32,980 bases of DNA from a virus. Both the position numbers and the translations under genes were made by a program. Below, in pieces: positions 1 to 10,600 of the stretch (its first letter is position 1; each line of letters opens with the position of its first letter). Under the pieces are notes generated by a model. It was not told where the DNA came from and made no database searches. It saw only the letters and a list, made by a program, of their open reading frames with translations. Where the stretch lies: positions 1 through 32,980 of IMG/VR virus record IMGVR_UViG_3300032294_000246; one strand, given 5' to 3'.

Positions 1-720
1 ATTCTGTACATGGACGTTGAGTGGTTGGGGCTTGGTACGGTGCGTACTGGGTTCATCATTAACGGGGTATTTGTCCCGTGCCACAACTTTGACCACGCCA
101 ACCTCGTTACCACTACCTATATCACCACGGCTTCTCTGCCATTGCGGTACGAGATGACCAATACGGCGGCGACTACTGGAGCCAGTACCCTCAAGCAGGT
201 CTGCTCGACGGTAATTTCTGAGGGTGGCTACGAACTGCGTGGGGCGCAGCTATCAGCCGGGAACACAATCACAAGCCCTACCACGCTGACAACCGCCGGG
301 GCGTTCTACCCTATTGTGTCGATTCGCCTAAAGACAACGAGGCTGGATGGAATCGTCATCCTTACGGCCCTCTCAATCTTGGGAATTACCAACAACGCAA
401 ACTACAAGTGGGAAGTGGTTGCCTCTGGAACTACGACCGGCGGCACTTGGGTGAGCGCAGGCACTAACTCGGCAGTGGAGTACAACATCACCGGAACAGC
501 GTTTACTGTCGGCACTGGACGTATCTTGGCAACGGGCTTTTTCCAAGGTTCCAATCAGGGGTCCAACAGCGTTGACATTCTTAAAGAGGCGTTGTTCACT
601 ACTCAGCTTGAACGCGACACTTTTACCGCAACCGCCTATGAGATTACGCTGGCCTGCACGGGGGCGTCCAACGGTAATCAGGTGCTCGGCTCCGTGGACT
701 GGGAAGAGATCAGTCGCTGA
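1..720 (+). CDS. Phage structural protein, C-terminal part (5' end outside window)
   Basis: The frame is open from the first base of the window, and the first ATG (base 10) has no ribosome binding site in view, so I treat this as the last 239 codons of a longer gene. The visible part is rich in Thr, Ser, Gly and Asn with alternating hydrophobic residues, typical of beta-structured virion proteins. The stretch around VEWLGLGTVRTGF and the later LPLRYEM resemble a recurring phage structural or fibre-type protein, from memory of the family and not from a search. It lies 49 bases upstream of further virion-type genes in the same direction. The exact role (capsid decoration, tail or fibre) cannot be decided from this fragment. 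Confidence 0.7.
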   Translation: MLYMDVEWLGLGTVRTGFIINGVFVPCHNFDHANLVTTTYITTASLPLRYEMTNTAATTGASTLKQVCSTVISEGGYELRGAQLSAGNTITSPTTLTTAGAFYPIVSIRLKTTRLDGIVILTALSILGITNNANYKWEVVASGTTTGGTWVSAGTNSAVEYNITGTAFTVGTGRILATGFFQGSNQGSNSVDILKEALFTTQLERDTFTATAYEITLACTGASNGNQVLGSVDWEEISR

Positions 721-769
721 CTGCTACGGCACAATAGCATTCTGAGACTTGACGCAATAAGGACGAGAC

Positions 770-3061
770 ATGGCAGTCACAAACGATCAAATAACATCTT
801 GGCTCCAGTCAAACCCCGGAGCTACCGACGCGACTATTGCGTCCACAATGCAGCAGTTTGGGGTCACGCCAGCGCAGATGGCTCAGGCTACCGGGCTCGA
901 TACAGGCGCTGTACAGGCACGATACAACGCAGCGATTGCTCCCGTTCCCGTTCCAGCTCCAATAGCGCAGGCTGGGATTACAACTTTGCCTATGACCAAG
1001 GACATAACTGTCGGTCAACCAATGACAGGCGCTGTTACAAATGCTGCCCCGATTACCACTGCAGCTCCTTCGTATGGAGGATTAACAGCCGTTAGTACAC
1101 CAGAAGAAATCGCAAGGGCTTATTACAAATTTGTTGGTGACGCTGGCGGTGACACAACAGCCAACCAAAATATAGCTCGCACTTTTTTGGAAAACCTCGG
1201 CATAACGGCACCCACGATTACAGGTGCGTACAAAGACTACAACGAATTAACTGGGCTTAAATCTAGTTTTGGAGCTCAAAACGCGAAGACTGTACCCACG
1301 CGAGAAGGCATTCTGTCTGGATTCAAATACGCCAACGACAACGGTATTTCAGAGAAGGACATGAAGCAGGTTCTGGGCGAAGACGTGTTCAACACGTACA
1401 AGACGGGGTTTGCCGACTTTGCCAAAACAGGGATTGCCAATATCCTTGCTGACAACAAACTGTCATTTGATGAGGCTAGTACTGCAGTTAAGTTTGGCCG
1501 TGACTACGGCTACGATACGCAGAAGTTGGCCGACCTGACAGGCACAGACAAAAAGGTGTTTGACACCATATACAAGTACTACGACGAAGACAAAAACAAG
1601 GTTATCAACAGTGTACTTAAAGCCGATGATGTAAAAACAGCTGGCGATCAAATTAACAGAGCGTTGGCTCTTGAGAAAAAGTACGGTTTTACAGACGAAG
1701 ACTTTTCAAAAGCCACGGGCCTTTCACTGAATCAAGTTAAGAGCTTTCTTGATCCAGTACGGAACTACGAGGCTGATTTCAAAAAATTGGTGCAAGACCC
1801 AGACCTCAATGAAGATAAGACGAGGGCGTTTCTTACGACCGCGCTGCAAAACCCGTTCATTAAAGAAAAGCTTGGCGATAAGTTGCAGCCAGCACTGGAT
1901 GAGCTGAATAGACCGCCACGCGAAAGAATGCTCGACCAGATTGAGCAGCAGCGCAACGTGCTTGGAGCGCAGCGCTACCGAGGCGTATTTGGCGACCCTG
2001 AGGTGATGACTGACGTGCTTGAAAGAAAGGGCGTTAAAAGTCTTGCAGACTTGGGGCGGAAAGATAAGTTTGAGGCCACACCTGCGGAAAAGCGTTACTT
2101 TGCGCCAGATGGTACGCCCGTCCAAGATTTAGGCAACGGCACGTTTGGTGTTGTGGATGGCGAGGGGGGCTATGGGTTTACCTTCCCGAAAAACCAAGTC
2201 AAAACCGTGTATGGCCGCACCGAGTCCACCATGAATCCTGACGGCGAATCTTCGACCAGCAGATTCATCGAAATACCCAAAAACGAGATTGACAAGGACG
2301 GCAACTACCAGCAAAAGGTCGGTACTGTTGTAGTCAACAAAAGAACTGGCGAGGAATTAACCGGCACCGATCACAGACTTGCCGCCCAAAGCAGTAGTGG
2401 TGGCTTTAAAAAGAAATTTAACACCCTGAATGTGGGGTTTGATAAAAACGGGAATGCAGTGCTAATGGCTTCCAGCGAAAGGGCTGGTCTCGGTGGCCTC
2501 GTGCAAGACCTTGCTCCGATGATTTCTATGGCGCTGCCGTTCGTGTTACCCGGTTTGGGTGCTGGCTTGAGTAGCATGCTGCCCGGTGCTGGTGCTGCAG
2601 CTACTGCGACTTCCGCTGCGGTGGCCCCGACCCTTATGAACCAAGCCTTGACTCAAGGCATCATAGGTGGCGGCATGAGCGTCATTGGCGGTAACCAGTT
2701 TGAAAAGGGTTTTCTTGGTGGGGCTGTAAACCCATTTATTAATGCTGGGATCAACTCACTCTTGCCAACTGGCCTAAGCGAAAACACAGCCAACGCCATC
2801 AGGGGTGCTGGTACAAATGTGCTCAGAGGTGTTCTACAGGGCGAAAGTTTTGGGGACTTGCTCGGTCAGGGCGTGCTCAGTGGCCTAACAAACTACGGCC
2901 TAAACACTGCTTTGGGTAGTTCCGGTTTAACCCCACAACAGTTAAACTTCGCCACAGGAATTGCATTGCCGCTGATTCAAGGCGAAAAAGTTAACCCTAT
3001 GAATGTATTTGGGTCGCTGGCACAAATGGGTCAGCAGCAAACAAAAGGAAGAACGCCATGA
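770..3061 (+). CDS. Putative internal virion or tail protein with four helical modules
   Basis: This 763-aa protein has an AAGGA ribosome binding site 9 bases before the ATG. The N-terminal half carries four copies of a short helical module (aromatic-Gly, then about 8 residues, then a Leu/Ala-x-x-Thr-Gly core, then a Val/Phe-containing helix) at about residues 29-55, 189-214, 244-271 and 303-330. The middle is charged. From about residue 585 to 755 the chain is Gly/Ala/Leu-rich and hydrophobic, which suggests membrane-active or packed helical segments as in ejection proteins. No enzyme motif is visible. Its stop overlaps the start of the next gene (ATGA), so the two are probably translationally coupled. 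The virion role is inferred from position and composition. Confidence 0.75.
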   Translation: MAVTNDQITSWLQSNPGATDATIASTMQQFGVTPAQMAQATGLDTGAVQARYNAAIAPVPVPAPIAQAGITTLPMTKDITVGQPMTGAVTNAAPITTAAPSYGGLTAVSTPEEIARAYYKFVGDAGGDTTANQNIARTFLENLGITAPTITGAYKDYNELTGLKSSFGAQNAKTVPTREGILSGFKYANDNGISEKDMKQVLGEDVFNTYKTGFADFAKTGIANILADNKLSFDEASTAVKFGRDYGYDTQKLADLTGTDKKVFDTIYKYYDEDKNKVINSVLKADDVKTAGDQINRALALEKKYGFTDEDFSKATGLSLNQVKSFLDPVRNYEADFKKLVQDPDLNEDKTRAFLTTALQNPFIKEKLGDKLQPALDELNRPPRERMLDQIEQQRNVLGAQRYRGVFGDPEVMTDVLERKGVKSLADLGRKDKFEATPAEKRYFAPDGTPVQDLGNGTFGVVDGEGGYGFTFPKNQVKTVYGRTESTMNPDGESSTSRFIEIPKNEIDKDGNYQQKVGTVVVNKRTGEELTGTDHRLAAQSSSGGFKKKFNTLNVGFDKNGNAVLMASSERAGLGGLVQDLAPMISMALPFVLPGLGAGLSSMLPGAGAAATATSAAVAPTLMNQALTQGIIGGGMSVIGGNQFEKGFLGGAVNPFINAGINSLLPTGLSENTANAIRGAGTNVLRGVLQGESFGDLLGQGVLSGLTNYGLNTALGSSGLTPQQLNFATGIALPLIQGEKVNPMNVFGSLAQMGQQQTKGRTP

Positions 3062-5205
3062 ACGACTACGATTTTGATCTTGGATCGTTCGATGACTTGG
3101 CTGCGGTAGACCTTGGTGGCCTTGAGAACATAGACTTTGGCAATGTTGACTTCGGCAGCAACTTCGATCTTGGTTCGTTTGAAAACCTGAGTGCTGTCGA
3201 TAATCTGGACCTTGGTAGTCTTGGGAGCATGGACTTCAGTAGCCTAGACCTTGGGGGTCTCGGAAATTTGAACCTCAACAATATTGATGTTGGTGGTAAA
3301 TTTGACTACGATCAACCGCTCGACCAAAGAGGTTTAAATAGCTCTTTTGCTGGAAACGGACCAAGCATTTTTGATGGGCTCAACATGACGAGCAACTCAG
3401 ACAAGCTGGCTTCGATAGCACAGATGGCTCGGATTATTTCGCAAGGTGTGCCTCTGGGTGGTGGTTACATCAAACCTGCACGGTTTGGTCCCGGTTACGG
3501 CTTTAATTGGACGAGAAAATTTAACGGAGGCGGTATGGTTAAACGTTTTGCAGAGGGCGGCTACAACTTTGATCTTGGTTCGTTTGACGACCTTGCTGCT
3601 GTTGATGCCCTGAACAACATTGATTTGGGTAACCTTGACTTCGGCAGCAACTTTGACCTCGGCTCGTTTGATGACCTTGCTGCTATTGACTCCCTGAACA
3701 GTGCTGACTTCGGCAGCAACTTTGATCTTGGCTCGTTCGAGGACTTGATTGCGGCAGACCTTGCCAACATTGATTTCGGCAGTAACTTCGACCTCGGCTC
3801 GTTTGAAGACTTAGTTCCAGCGGACCTTGGTAAAAGTAGATCGTTAGAAATTAACCCGCGCCGCATACTGGTTCCTAATTACAATTTTGGCAGTACCGCC
3901 GACCTTGGCTCGTTTGAAGACTTGGCTGCGGTTGACAGTTTAGCGTCCGGTATTGATCTCTCCAAGGGTATGGATTTTGGAGGTCTTGGCCTCAGTCCTA
4001 CTGGTCGTGGGCAGATGTCTATCCGAGACTCAGAAACTGGCGCAACTGGCCTGACAGCGGAAGGCTTTACAAGCCTGAAAGATTTGCTTGGCTCAGGCAC
4101 AGCAGAAGAAATTACACGCTACACACCCGGAACCGCAGACTACTCTATTCGTTCTGGTCTTGAAACCTCTGACGGTCAAGGCTTGTCTGCGGACGCCACT
4201 CGCGGTATGGGCCTCAAAGACATGGGCGGCGCTCAAGGCTTGTCTCGTTACATCCCTGCCGAGTACGGCAGCAGCGTGTTGGAAGACTTGGTTAAAAGAA
4301 ATTCCAATCGAATTGGTTCGATAGAGGAGGCCCTGCCTAACCAGTTTGGTGGTATCGAGGAATACGTTAACAGCGAGATATTTGGCGACAAAGGTTTGAC
4401 CCCATTCAAAGGCACTGGGGGCACGCTGTCTCAGACTGGATTCCTGTCACAGAGCAGCGCAGAAAATCCTTTGGGGGCGAAATACTCGCTCGGCGATCCA
4501 AATTCAAGCATCAATCGCTCTTCTATTACAGGGCAGCAGGCAACGGTGTCTCCAGACCGTACCGTGATTAACAACGGTGATGGCACGTTCAAGGTTGTGA
4601 CTGTCGGCGATGACGGCAAAGTAACCACAAGAACAATCGACAACACCAAAACGATTGACAACACCAGAACAACCACCACGCCCGGTGGCAGAACAAACAC
4701 ACCGCAGGGCAACATGAGTGCTTTGCTCCCCCTGTTGCTGGCCCTGCTGGCAATGAACAAGGGCGGTGGCGGTGGTGGCGGTGGTCAAAGCGCGGTTATT
4801 CCCGGTTTGACTGCCACTCAACGGCAGACTCCCTACGCCCAGCAGCAACGTGCTCCGGGCTACCGTCCGGGCCAAGGCGGAATCACTTACTTTGACCAGA
4901 CCCAGTACGCTCCAAGGATGGCTGCTGGTGGTGGAATTTCTCGGCTGCTTAATGGTCCCGGCGACGGTGTATCTGACAGCATCCCTGCGGTAATTGACGA
5001 CGAAGGCATGGCCGGTGGCGGTCAACCCGCCAAGCTTGCTCGTGGGGAGTATGTGATTGACGCACGCACTGTTGCCGCTCTAGGCAACGGATCAACTGAC
5101 GCAGGAGCCGAAAGACTCGATAAAATGCGTAAAAACATCCTGCGCGACGATAGAAAAGCTGGGGTCGGCAAAGACTCTAAAGCCTACCGCCACCTGCTGG
5201 CATAA
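3058..5205 (+). CDS. Repeat-rich virion protein with seven DLGSF-type repeats
   Basis: This 715-aa protein starts in an ATGA overlap with the preceding gene. Seven copies of DLGSF(D/E)(D/N)LxxxD are visible at residues 7, 37, 172, 200, 223, 245 and 282, joined by linkers carrying DFGSNF. Between them a GGGMVKRFAEGG motif sits near residues 158-170. Residues 550-640 are Gly- and Gln-rich. The C-terminus has GPGDGVSDSIPAVI (633-646) and a following LARGEYVIDARTVAALG segment, a signature I recognise from many phage virion proteins ('GPGTGTSDSIPA...GEFV' type), function unknown. No catalytic motif is seen. The acidic repeats could form a calcium-binding or solenoid structure, which is inference only. 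Confidence 0.78.
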   Translation: MNDYDFDLGSFDDLAAVDLGGLENIDFGNVDFGSNFDLGSFENLSAVDNLDLGSLGSMDFSSLDLGGLGNLNLNNIDVGGKFDYDQPLDQRGLNSSFAGNGPSIFDGLNMTSNSDKLASIAQMARIISQGVPLGGGYIKPARFGPGYGFNWTRKFNGGGMVKRFAEGGYNFDLGSFDDLAAVDALNNIDLGNLDFGSNFDLGSFDDLAAIDSLNSADFGSNFDLGSFEDLIAADLANIDFGSNFDLGSFEDLVPADLGKSRSLEINPRRILVPNYNFGSTADLGSFEDLAAVDSLASGIDLSKGMDFGGLGLSPTGRGQMSIRDSETGATGLTAEGFTSLKDLLGSGTAEEITRYTPGTADYSIRSGLETSDGQGLSADATRGMGLKDMGGAQGLSRYIPAEYGSSVLEDLVKRNSNRIGSIEEALPNQFGGIEEYVNSEIFGDKGLTPFKGTGGTLSQTGFLSQSSAENPLGAKYSLGDPNSSINRSSITGQQATVSPDRTVINNGDGTFKVVTVGDDGKVTTRTIDNTKTIDNTRTTTTPGGRTNTPQGNMSALLPLLLALLAMNKGGGGGGGGQSAVIPGLTATQRQTPYAQQQRAPGYRPGQGGITYFDQTQYAPRMAAGGGISRLLNGPGDGVSDSIPAVIDDEGMAGGGQPAKLARGEYVIDARTVAALGNGSTDAGAERLDKMRKNILRDDRKAGVGKDSKAYRHLLA
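3076..3936 (+). repeat. Seven imperfect coding repeats of the DLGSF unit
   Basis: Copies begin at 3076, 3166, 3571, 3655, 3724, 3790 and 3901. Each 36-base unit encodes DLGSF(D/E)(D/N)LxxxD. Four copies between 3571 and 3825 are spaced 22-28 codons apart, with a shared linker encoding DFGSNF before most of them. Codons differ between copies, so the protein repeat is kept more strictly than the DNA. Confidence 0.9.
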
Positions 5206-5214
5206 GGAAACAAA

Positions 5215-6126
5215 ATGGCAACTATGGCACCCGGAACTACAGGTACTGCTGGCTCTGCGCTCGGTACAACAGGCGGCACATCGATGGCAGGTTTGGCCGA
5301 CTGGGCTGCGCCTTACATCACAGGATACCTCGGCCAAGCCCAAGCGCTGGGCAACGCCCCATACCAGACCTATCAGGGTCCGCTGACTGCGGGGGAATCT
5401 AACCTGCAGACCAAGGCGTTTCAAGGTATCGGCGGTCTGACTGTGCCCAACCAAGGCCAGTACACCCCGGTCGGCGGTACGTTCGATACCAAGCAGGCCG
5501 AAACGTACATGAACCCGTACCTGAAGCAAGCACTCGACCCGCAGTTGGCAGAACTCAAGCGCCAGTCTGACATTGCCCGTTTGGATGATGCCGCACGCCT
5601 CACCCGTGCCGGTGCGTTTGGTGGTAGTCGTCAGGCCATCATGGAGTCTGAGGCTCGCCGTAATCTGCTGGACAAGCAATCCAATATCTTGGGTCAGGGT
5701 TACGCCTCTGCCTATGACAAGGCGATGCAGCAGTTCAACGCCGACCAGCAGCGCAAGGTCCAAGAGGCTCAGTTCGGTGCGGATTTCGGCCTCAGAGGGC
5801 TGGGCGCTGAGCGCGACATTTTGAAAGACCAGCTTGGCGCTGGCGCTGTGCAGCGTGGCATTACGGCAGAAGGTATTGCAGCAGACTTGGGCGAGTTCAA
5901 CGCCCAGCGCGAGTTCCCCTACAAGCAGGTGCAGTTCCAGCGCGACATGATTACCGGATTGCCAACAGGCTCGGTGACCAACACCCCAGCACAGCTTTCC
6001 GGAATCGCTCAGTTGATAGCCTCTGTTGGTGGTATTGACCAGCTATTGAAGCAAACAGGTCAAGGTGATCTCGGAACCATGCTGAGAAATTTTGGGCTTA
6101 ACTTTGGTGGCGGAGAAGTTGTATGA
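5215..6126 (+). CDS. Conserved phage virion-associated protein (AGAFGGSR family)
   Basis: This 303-aa protein has an AAGGA site 8 bases before the ATG. After a Gly/Thr-rich N-terminus it has the pattern YMNPYLKQALDPQLAELKRQ, then DDAARLTRAGAFGGSRQAI and a long helical Ala/Gln-rich region, then EREFPY-like and LP(T/V)GS elements near the end. I recognise this pattern from many tailed-phage genomes, where the protein sits among tail or ejection genes without an assigned function. Its stop overlaps the next start by ATGA. An internal virion or ejected role fits the helical composition and context but is not proven. Confidence 0.8.
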   Translation: MATMAPGTTGTAGSALGTTGGTSMAGLADWAAPYITGYLGQAQALGNAPYQTYQGPLTAGESNLQTKAFQGIGGLTVPNQGQYTPVGGTFDTKQAETYMNPYLKQALDPQLAELKRQSDIARLDDAARLTRAGAFGGSRQAIMESEARRNLLDKQSNILGQGYASAYDKAMQQFNADQQRKVQEAQFGADFGLRGLGAERDILKDQLGAGAVQRGITAEGIAADLGEFNAQREFPYKQVQFQRDMITGLPTGSVTNTPAQLSGIAQLIASVGGIDQLLKQTGQGDLGTMLRNFGLNFGGGEVV

Positions 6127-7655
6127 GCATGAACTTGATGGAAATCCAAGAAAAGCTGAAAAGCCTACCCAATGATCCTCGGGTCATGCAGCTTTTGACG
6201 GGGTACGCCAACGGCCAGAGTCCGCTAGTCCCTCCGTATCTTGCCCTCGGTGAGTTGAACCGCCGCAAAACTTTGGCGGAAAAGGAGCAAGCCGCCGCTG
6301 CTGGACAGCCTCCCGCTGGTACTGTCAAGGATCAGATCGAGAAGCAGGCAGGTGTCATGGCCCTCCAGCAGGGCCGTCAGCAACAGGCTATGCAGAACAT
6401 GGTGCGCCAAGGTATAGCCGGAGCGGGTCCCGCTCCTCAAAACATTCCCCAGCCTCAAGCACAGGTTATGGCCGCTGCTGGCGGTGGTGTGGCTTCGCTG
6501 GCTCCAAAAGGCTATCGCTCTGGTGGCGTGATTGCGTTCAGCGAGGGAAACTCGGTTAATAAAGCGGTTGAGGCAGAAGATACGGCCCCGATCGATGAAA
6601 GAGAAGCGTACTCGCGGCTGGTGCGTAAAATAGAAAAAAGGCTGAGTGAAGAGCCACCCAAGCCCGAAGATTTCTTCCAACGCCAACAGCGTCTGATTAG
6701 AGAAAATCCAGAAATGCTTGGGGCTTTGGCTAAGCCAATCGGTCAAGACGCGATGACGCGTTTGGATGAGCTCCAGAAGGCAAGACGCGCTGAATTGGCG
6801 CTCCAACAAGAAGAGCTTGCTAAATCCAAACCCGGCATTTTGCAGTTGCTCGGCCAAGCGGCTATGGGCACTCGCGGCCAAAAGGGTGGCAGCGCTCTGG
6901 CCTCCATTCTCGGCGGTTACTCTGAGCTGGCTTCCGGTGCGGACGCTAAGCAGTTGCAGCAGACGCAGGCTCTGCGTATGAAAGAGCTTGATCTGCAACA
7001 AGCTAGGTCTGATGCGCTCGGCAAGCTTGAAGATGCGCAACGTGCTTTTGCCGCAGGCAACATGACTAAGTATGAAGCCTACATGAAGGACATTAAGGAA
7101 GCTGCTGACAAGCGCAACATATCTATAGACACCCTGTTGGGTAAACAACTTTCTGCGGCTTCTCAACAACTTGAGTCTAAAGACAGACGTACTCAGTCTG
7201 AATTGGATCGTGATCAAAGAAGGGAAGCAGAAAGACTAACCCGCGAGTCACAAGAAAGAATTAACAAAGCCCGTATTGCAGACCGTCCGTTCAACGTTAT
7301 CGAACAGCAGTTTAACCTCCTCAAAACCGGAGATAGAGTTAAAGACGTCGCGTTGCTCCAAAGACTCGTAAGAGAAAACGCTGTGGACAGAAAGCCCGGT
7401 ATTGATGAGACACAATTAAACGCTTTTAACAAAGCCAATGACGCTATGCTCACTCAACTCCGTCGGGAAAAAATGCTGGCGGATAAGAATCCAGAGAAAT
7501 ACCAAGAAAAATATCAAACTACGCTTATGACCCTGCGCCGAGCAGCGGAAAACCGTGGGCTTGATCCAAATAGTATTCCTGATCTTGTGGCTGGTGGCGC
7601 TGCAGCGCAAACAGGTAAAGCACCACCCCCTCCACCCGGCTTTAAAGTGAACTGA
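6123..7655 (+). CDS. Coiled-coil virion-associated protein
   Basis: This 510-aa protein begins in an ATGA overlap. Residues about 118-142 contain a Gly-rich GGGVASLAPKGYRSGGVIAF motif, a type found in other phage virion proteins and related to the GGGMVKRFAEGG motif of the protein two genes upstream. From about residue 155 to 400 the chain is charged and Ala/Gln/Leu-rich with long predicted helices and little Gly or Pro, consistent with a coiled coil. The C-terminus ends in a Pro-rich PPPPPGF tail. No enzyme motif is seen. It precedes the giant polyvalent protein by only 2 bases. It may be an internal virion protein or a partner of the giant protein. Confidence 0.75.
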   Translation: MSMNLMEIQEKLKSLPNDPRVMQLLTGYANGQSPLVPPYLALGELNRRKTLAEKEQAAAAGQPPAGTVKDQIEKQAGVMALQQGRQQQAMQNMVRQGIAGAGPAPQNIPQPQAQVMAAAGGGVASLAPKGYRSGGVIAFSEGNSVNKAVEAEDTAPIDEREAYSRLVRKIEKRLSEEPPKPEDFFQRQQRLIRENPEMLGALAKPIGQDAMTRLDELQKARRAELALQQEELAKSKPGILQLLGQAAMGTRGQKGGSALASILGGYSELASGADAKQLQQTQALRMKELDLQQARSDALGKLEDAQRAFAAGNMTKYEAYMKDIKEAADKRNISIDTLLGKQLSAASQQLESKDRRTQSELDRDQRREAERLTRESQERINKARIADRPFNVIEQQFNLLKTGDRVKDVALLQRLVRENAVDRKPGIDETQLNAFNKANDAMLTQLRREKMLADKNPEKYQEKYQTTLMTLRRAAENRGLDPNSIPDLVAGGAAAQTGKAPPPPPGFKVN

Positions 7656-7657
7656 TT

Positions 7658-10600
7658 ATGGCAATCCAAACCGCTACAAACCCACAGACAGGCGAAACAG
7701 TTGTATTGGTCGATGGTAAGTGGGTGCCAGCGGACCAAACTGCCACAAATGATAAGGGTCAAAAAGCCTATTTGGTAAACAATCGGTGGCTGGTTGATCA
7801 ACCCGCAGCGCCCACCTCCAAAGAACGTACAACGGGCGAAGCTTTCAAAGATGTCGGTGCTGGAATTGTTTCTGGTGTTGGCAGTGTTGTCCAACTGCCG
7901 GGGCAACTCTACGGTTTAGCCACGGGCGATTTTTCTAAGACTGGCGCGTTGGGTCTTGGGGAAGACATTACTAAGTTCGGCGAAGAGATGAAGTCTGCGG
8001 GTCTGAAGGCCCGTGAAGCCGAACGCAACCGTAAGGTTCAGGAAGCCGAAAAACAAGGGCAGTTTGCTGCGTTCAAGGCCGCGCTCGGAGAAACAATTAC
8101 CGATCCGGGTTTGCTCACCAGCTTCCTTGCAGAGCAAGTGCCTCAACTCATACCAATGATTCTGGCTGGCGGTGGCGCTGGCTATATCGCCAAGAGAGGT
8201 GTGATGAGTGAGGCCGCAGCGCGAGGCGCTGCACAAGAAGCCGCTAAGCGCTTGGCGTCCCAAAAGGCTGTTAAGGCTGGCACGACAGCGGCGATCCAAA
8301 CTGGCGCTGTGATGCAGGGTACTGATATAGGCGCTGGTGCGTACGATGAGATTTTCAAAGAACTCACAGACTCGGGAATGTCTCCCGAACGAGCAGCGGC
8401 AGAGACCATCAACAAGGCGCGTGCCGCAGGCGTAGCAGGATATGGTCTGTCTATCTTGGCCAACCGTTATCTTCCCGGTGGTAAAGCATTGGAAGAAGTT
8501 CTGGCTGGTAAAAAACTTGCTGGTGGTCGCATCGGCACAGGCGTTGTAACTGGTCTCAAAGAAATCCCCGGCGAGAACATCGAAGAAGTCGGCGGTCGCA
8601 TCGCGCAAAACATTGCTGCCCAGCAAGCTGGCCTCGACCGTGATCTGCTGGCTGGCACTGGCCAGACTGCTGCTATGGCCACTTTGGGTGCTGCCGGTAT
8701 GGGTGGCGGTGCTGGTTTGTTGGCTGGTCGTCGCGCTCCGCCCAAAGATGTTCTGCAAGACACTACGCAGACAGAAACAGAACAAAAACCTGAAGCGCCG
8801 CAAACACCTGCCGAAGAGTCCACTACAAAACAGCCAGAGACTGATCTTTTTAAAGAGCTTATTCTGGGAGAAAAAACGGCGGCTAAGGAAACCGAGCCTA
8901 CTACGGTAGAAGAACTCCGCGCAGCTTACGAAGCTGGTGTAGCGCGTGAATCCGAGTTGCGCAACAAGCCAAAAGGTACAAAAACTCGTGAAGAACAAGT
9001 TGAACTTCAGGCGCTACATCAAAAGAATCGAGCACTAAAGAAAAAACTTGATGATGCGATTGCCCAGACAACTACGCAAGGAGCAACAGATGTTGCAAGA
9101 CCTGACACAGAGCCAAGTGGAGTCGGCACTACAGTATCTGCACCTGCAGCCGACGAGCTTTCCACCACCGAGCGACTTGAAGGAACTGAACGAGATGGAG
9201 TGGTTCCTACTGGATCGGATGCTGCAGTGTCTACTACGGGAGAAGGAACAACAGCCCCTGCAGTAACGCCACCCGCAGAAACCGTAACACCGTCAACTAC
9301 TGGAGAAACCCTTGGCACTGAAACCGCTGAAACCGTCAAAACAGAAACGCAAGGACAAAAAGCTGCCGCAGCCCCCGCAGTAACTGAACCACGCCAAGAA
9401 CTCCTTAACAAACGCAAAGCGCAAGCTGAAGCGTTGGGAATCGATCTGCGTGATATTCAGCAAAGCGAGATTGACGAGCAGGTCGCTGAAACTGAGAAGC
9501 GGATTGGTCAGAAGTTCAATGAAGAACGCAAGAGCGTTGTATATGATGAAGATGCACAGAACTTCATTGAAGAGGCTGAAAAGGGTAACTTGTCGCCACA
9601 GTTCGGCTGGGAAGGCGATAAGCTTGGTGCGTTTGAAGAGATGCTGGAGCGCAACGGCGTTGACTCAGAAAGCGTCCTCAAGCGCGAGCAAGATACAGAC
9701 GTAGTGCCAGAAGCCGAACGCGCGGCGCAGTTGAAGGCTGCGCTTGACGCGCTGAACGCAAAGCGTGAGCAGTTGCGTGAGTGGGACAGACTGACTGCGG
9801 ACCAAAAGCGCGTGTACCTTGATAATCTGACTACCAATGAACTTGGTCAGATTACCCCACTGGGTCGGCAAAAAGCATTGGAAGCATTAAATCGTTACAC
9901 CGCCAGAAAAGAACGCACAACGACTGGCGAAGTCAAAGGCAACCGCGAAGAAGGTCTCTACGAGACACAGCGCACTGCGTACAACAAGAAGACAGGCTTG
10001 TCACTGCCACCGTACTCTGAACTCACTGCCGATGAAAAGGCTAAGTTCAAACAAGACCTGAAGTACCGCAAGAAGGATGGTAAGACCATCGATCCTACTG
10101 TCGAGAACATTGACGAAGCGTTCAACAACCTTGCGCGTTCAGTCAGCGAACGTAGGGGTGTTCAAAGGACAGACGAAAAAGCTGCGCAGCAAGAGGCCGA
10201 ACTCAAGTCTTACAAGAGAGCGCAAAGCGAAATTGCGGCGGCGCAAGAGCAGCGTAAACAAAATCAACGTAAGACAGAAGAAGGAGAAGGCCCTACCTCT
10301 CCTGTTGAACGTATCAAGCGTAACGCGTTCATTCCGAGCAAAGCGGCTGAACAAGTCAAAGCTGGCAACACAGAAAACGTGTTGAACTATCTGCGCACAC
10401 AGGCTAAGAACAAGTTGCATCGCGCGATTGCGCAAGTGATTTCTAATCTTAATCTGAAGACCAAAATCAAGTACGTAGATAAACTGCCCAAAGGTAGGCT
10501 TGCTGAGTACGACCCCAAGACCGACACCATCCTTGTAACGGCAGAGGGTCTGACTGATGAAATTCTTTTGCACGAGTTTGTACATGCCGCCACGATCAAA

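Noticed and set aside
3571-3936. CRISPR-like or non-coding tandem repeat
   Set aside because: The repeats keep the reading frame, vary at third codon positions and have unequal spacing, so they are protein repeats.
6225-7217. 330-codon frame on the - strand opposite the coiled-coil protein
   Set aside because: Phe/Leu/Ser-rich shadow of the 510-aa gene with no start signal.
7916-8998. 360-codon frame on the - strand inside the giant virion gene
   Set aside because: Ser/Phe/Cys/Arg-rich translation without motifs, opposite a well-supported gene in a region where no other minus strand gene exists.
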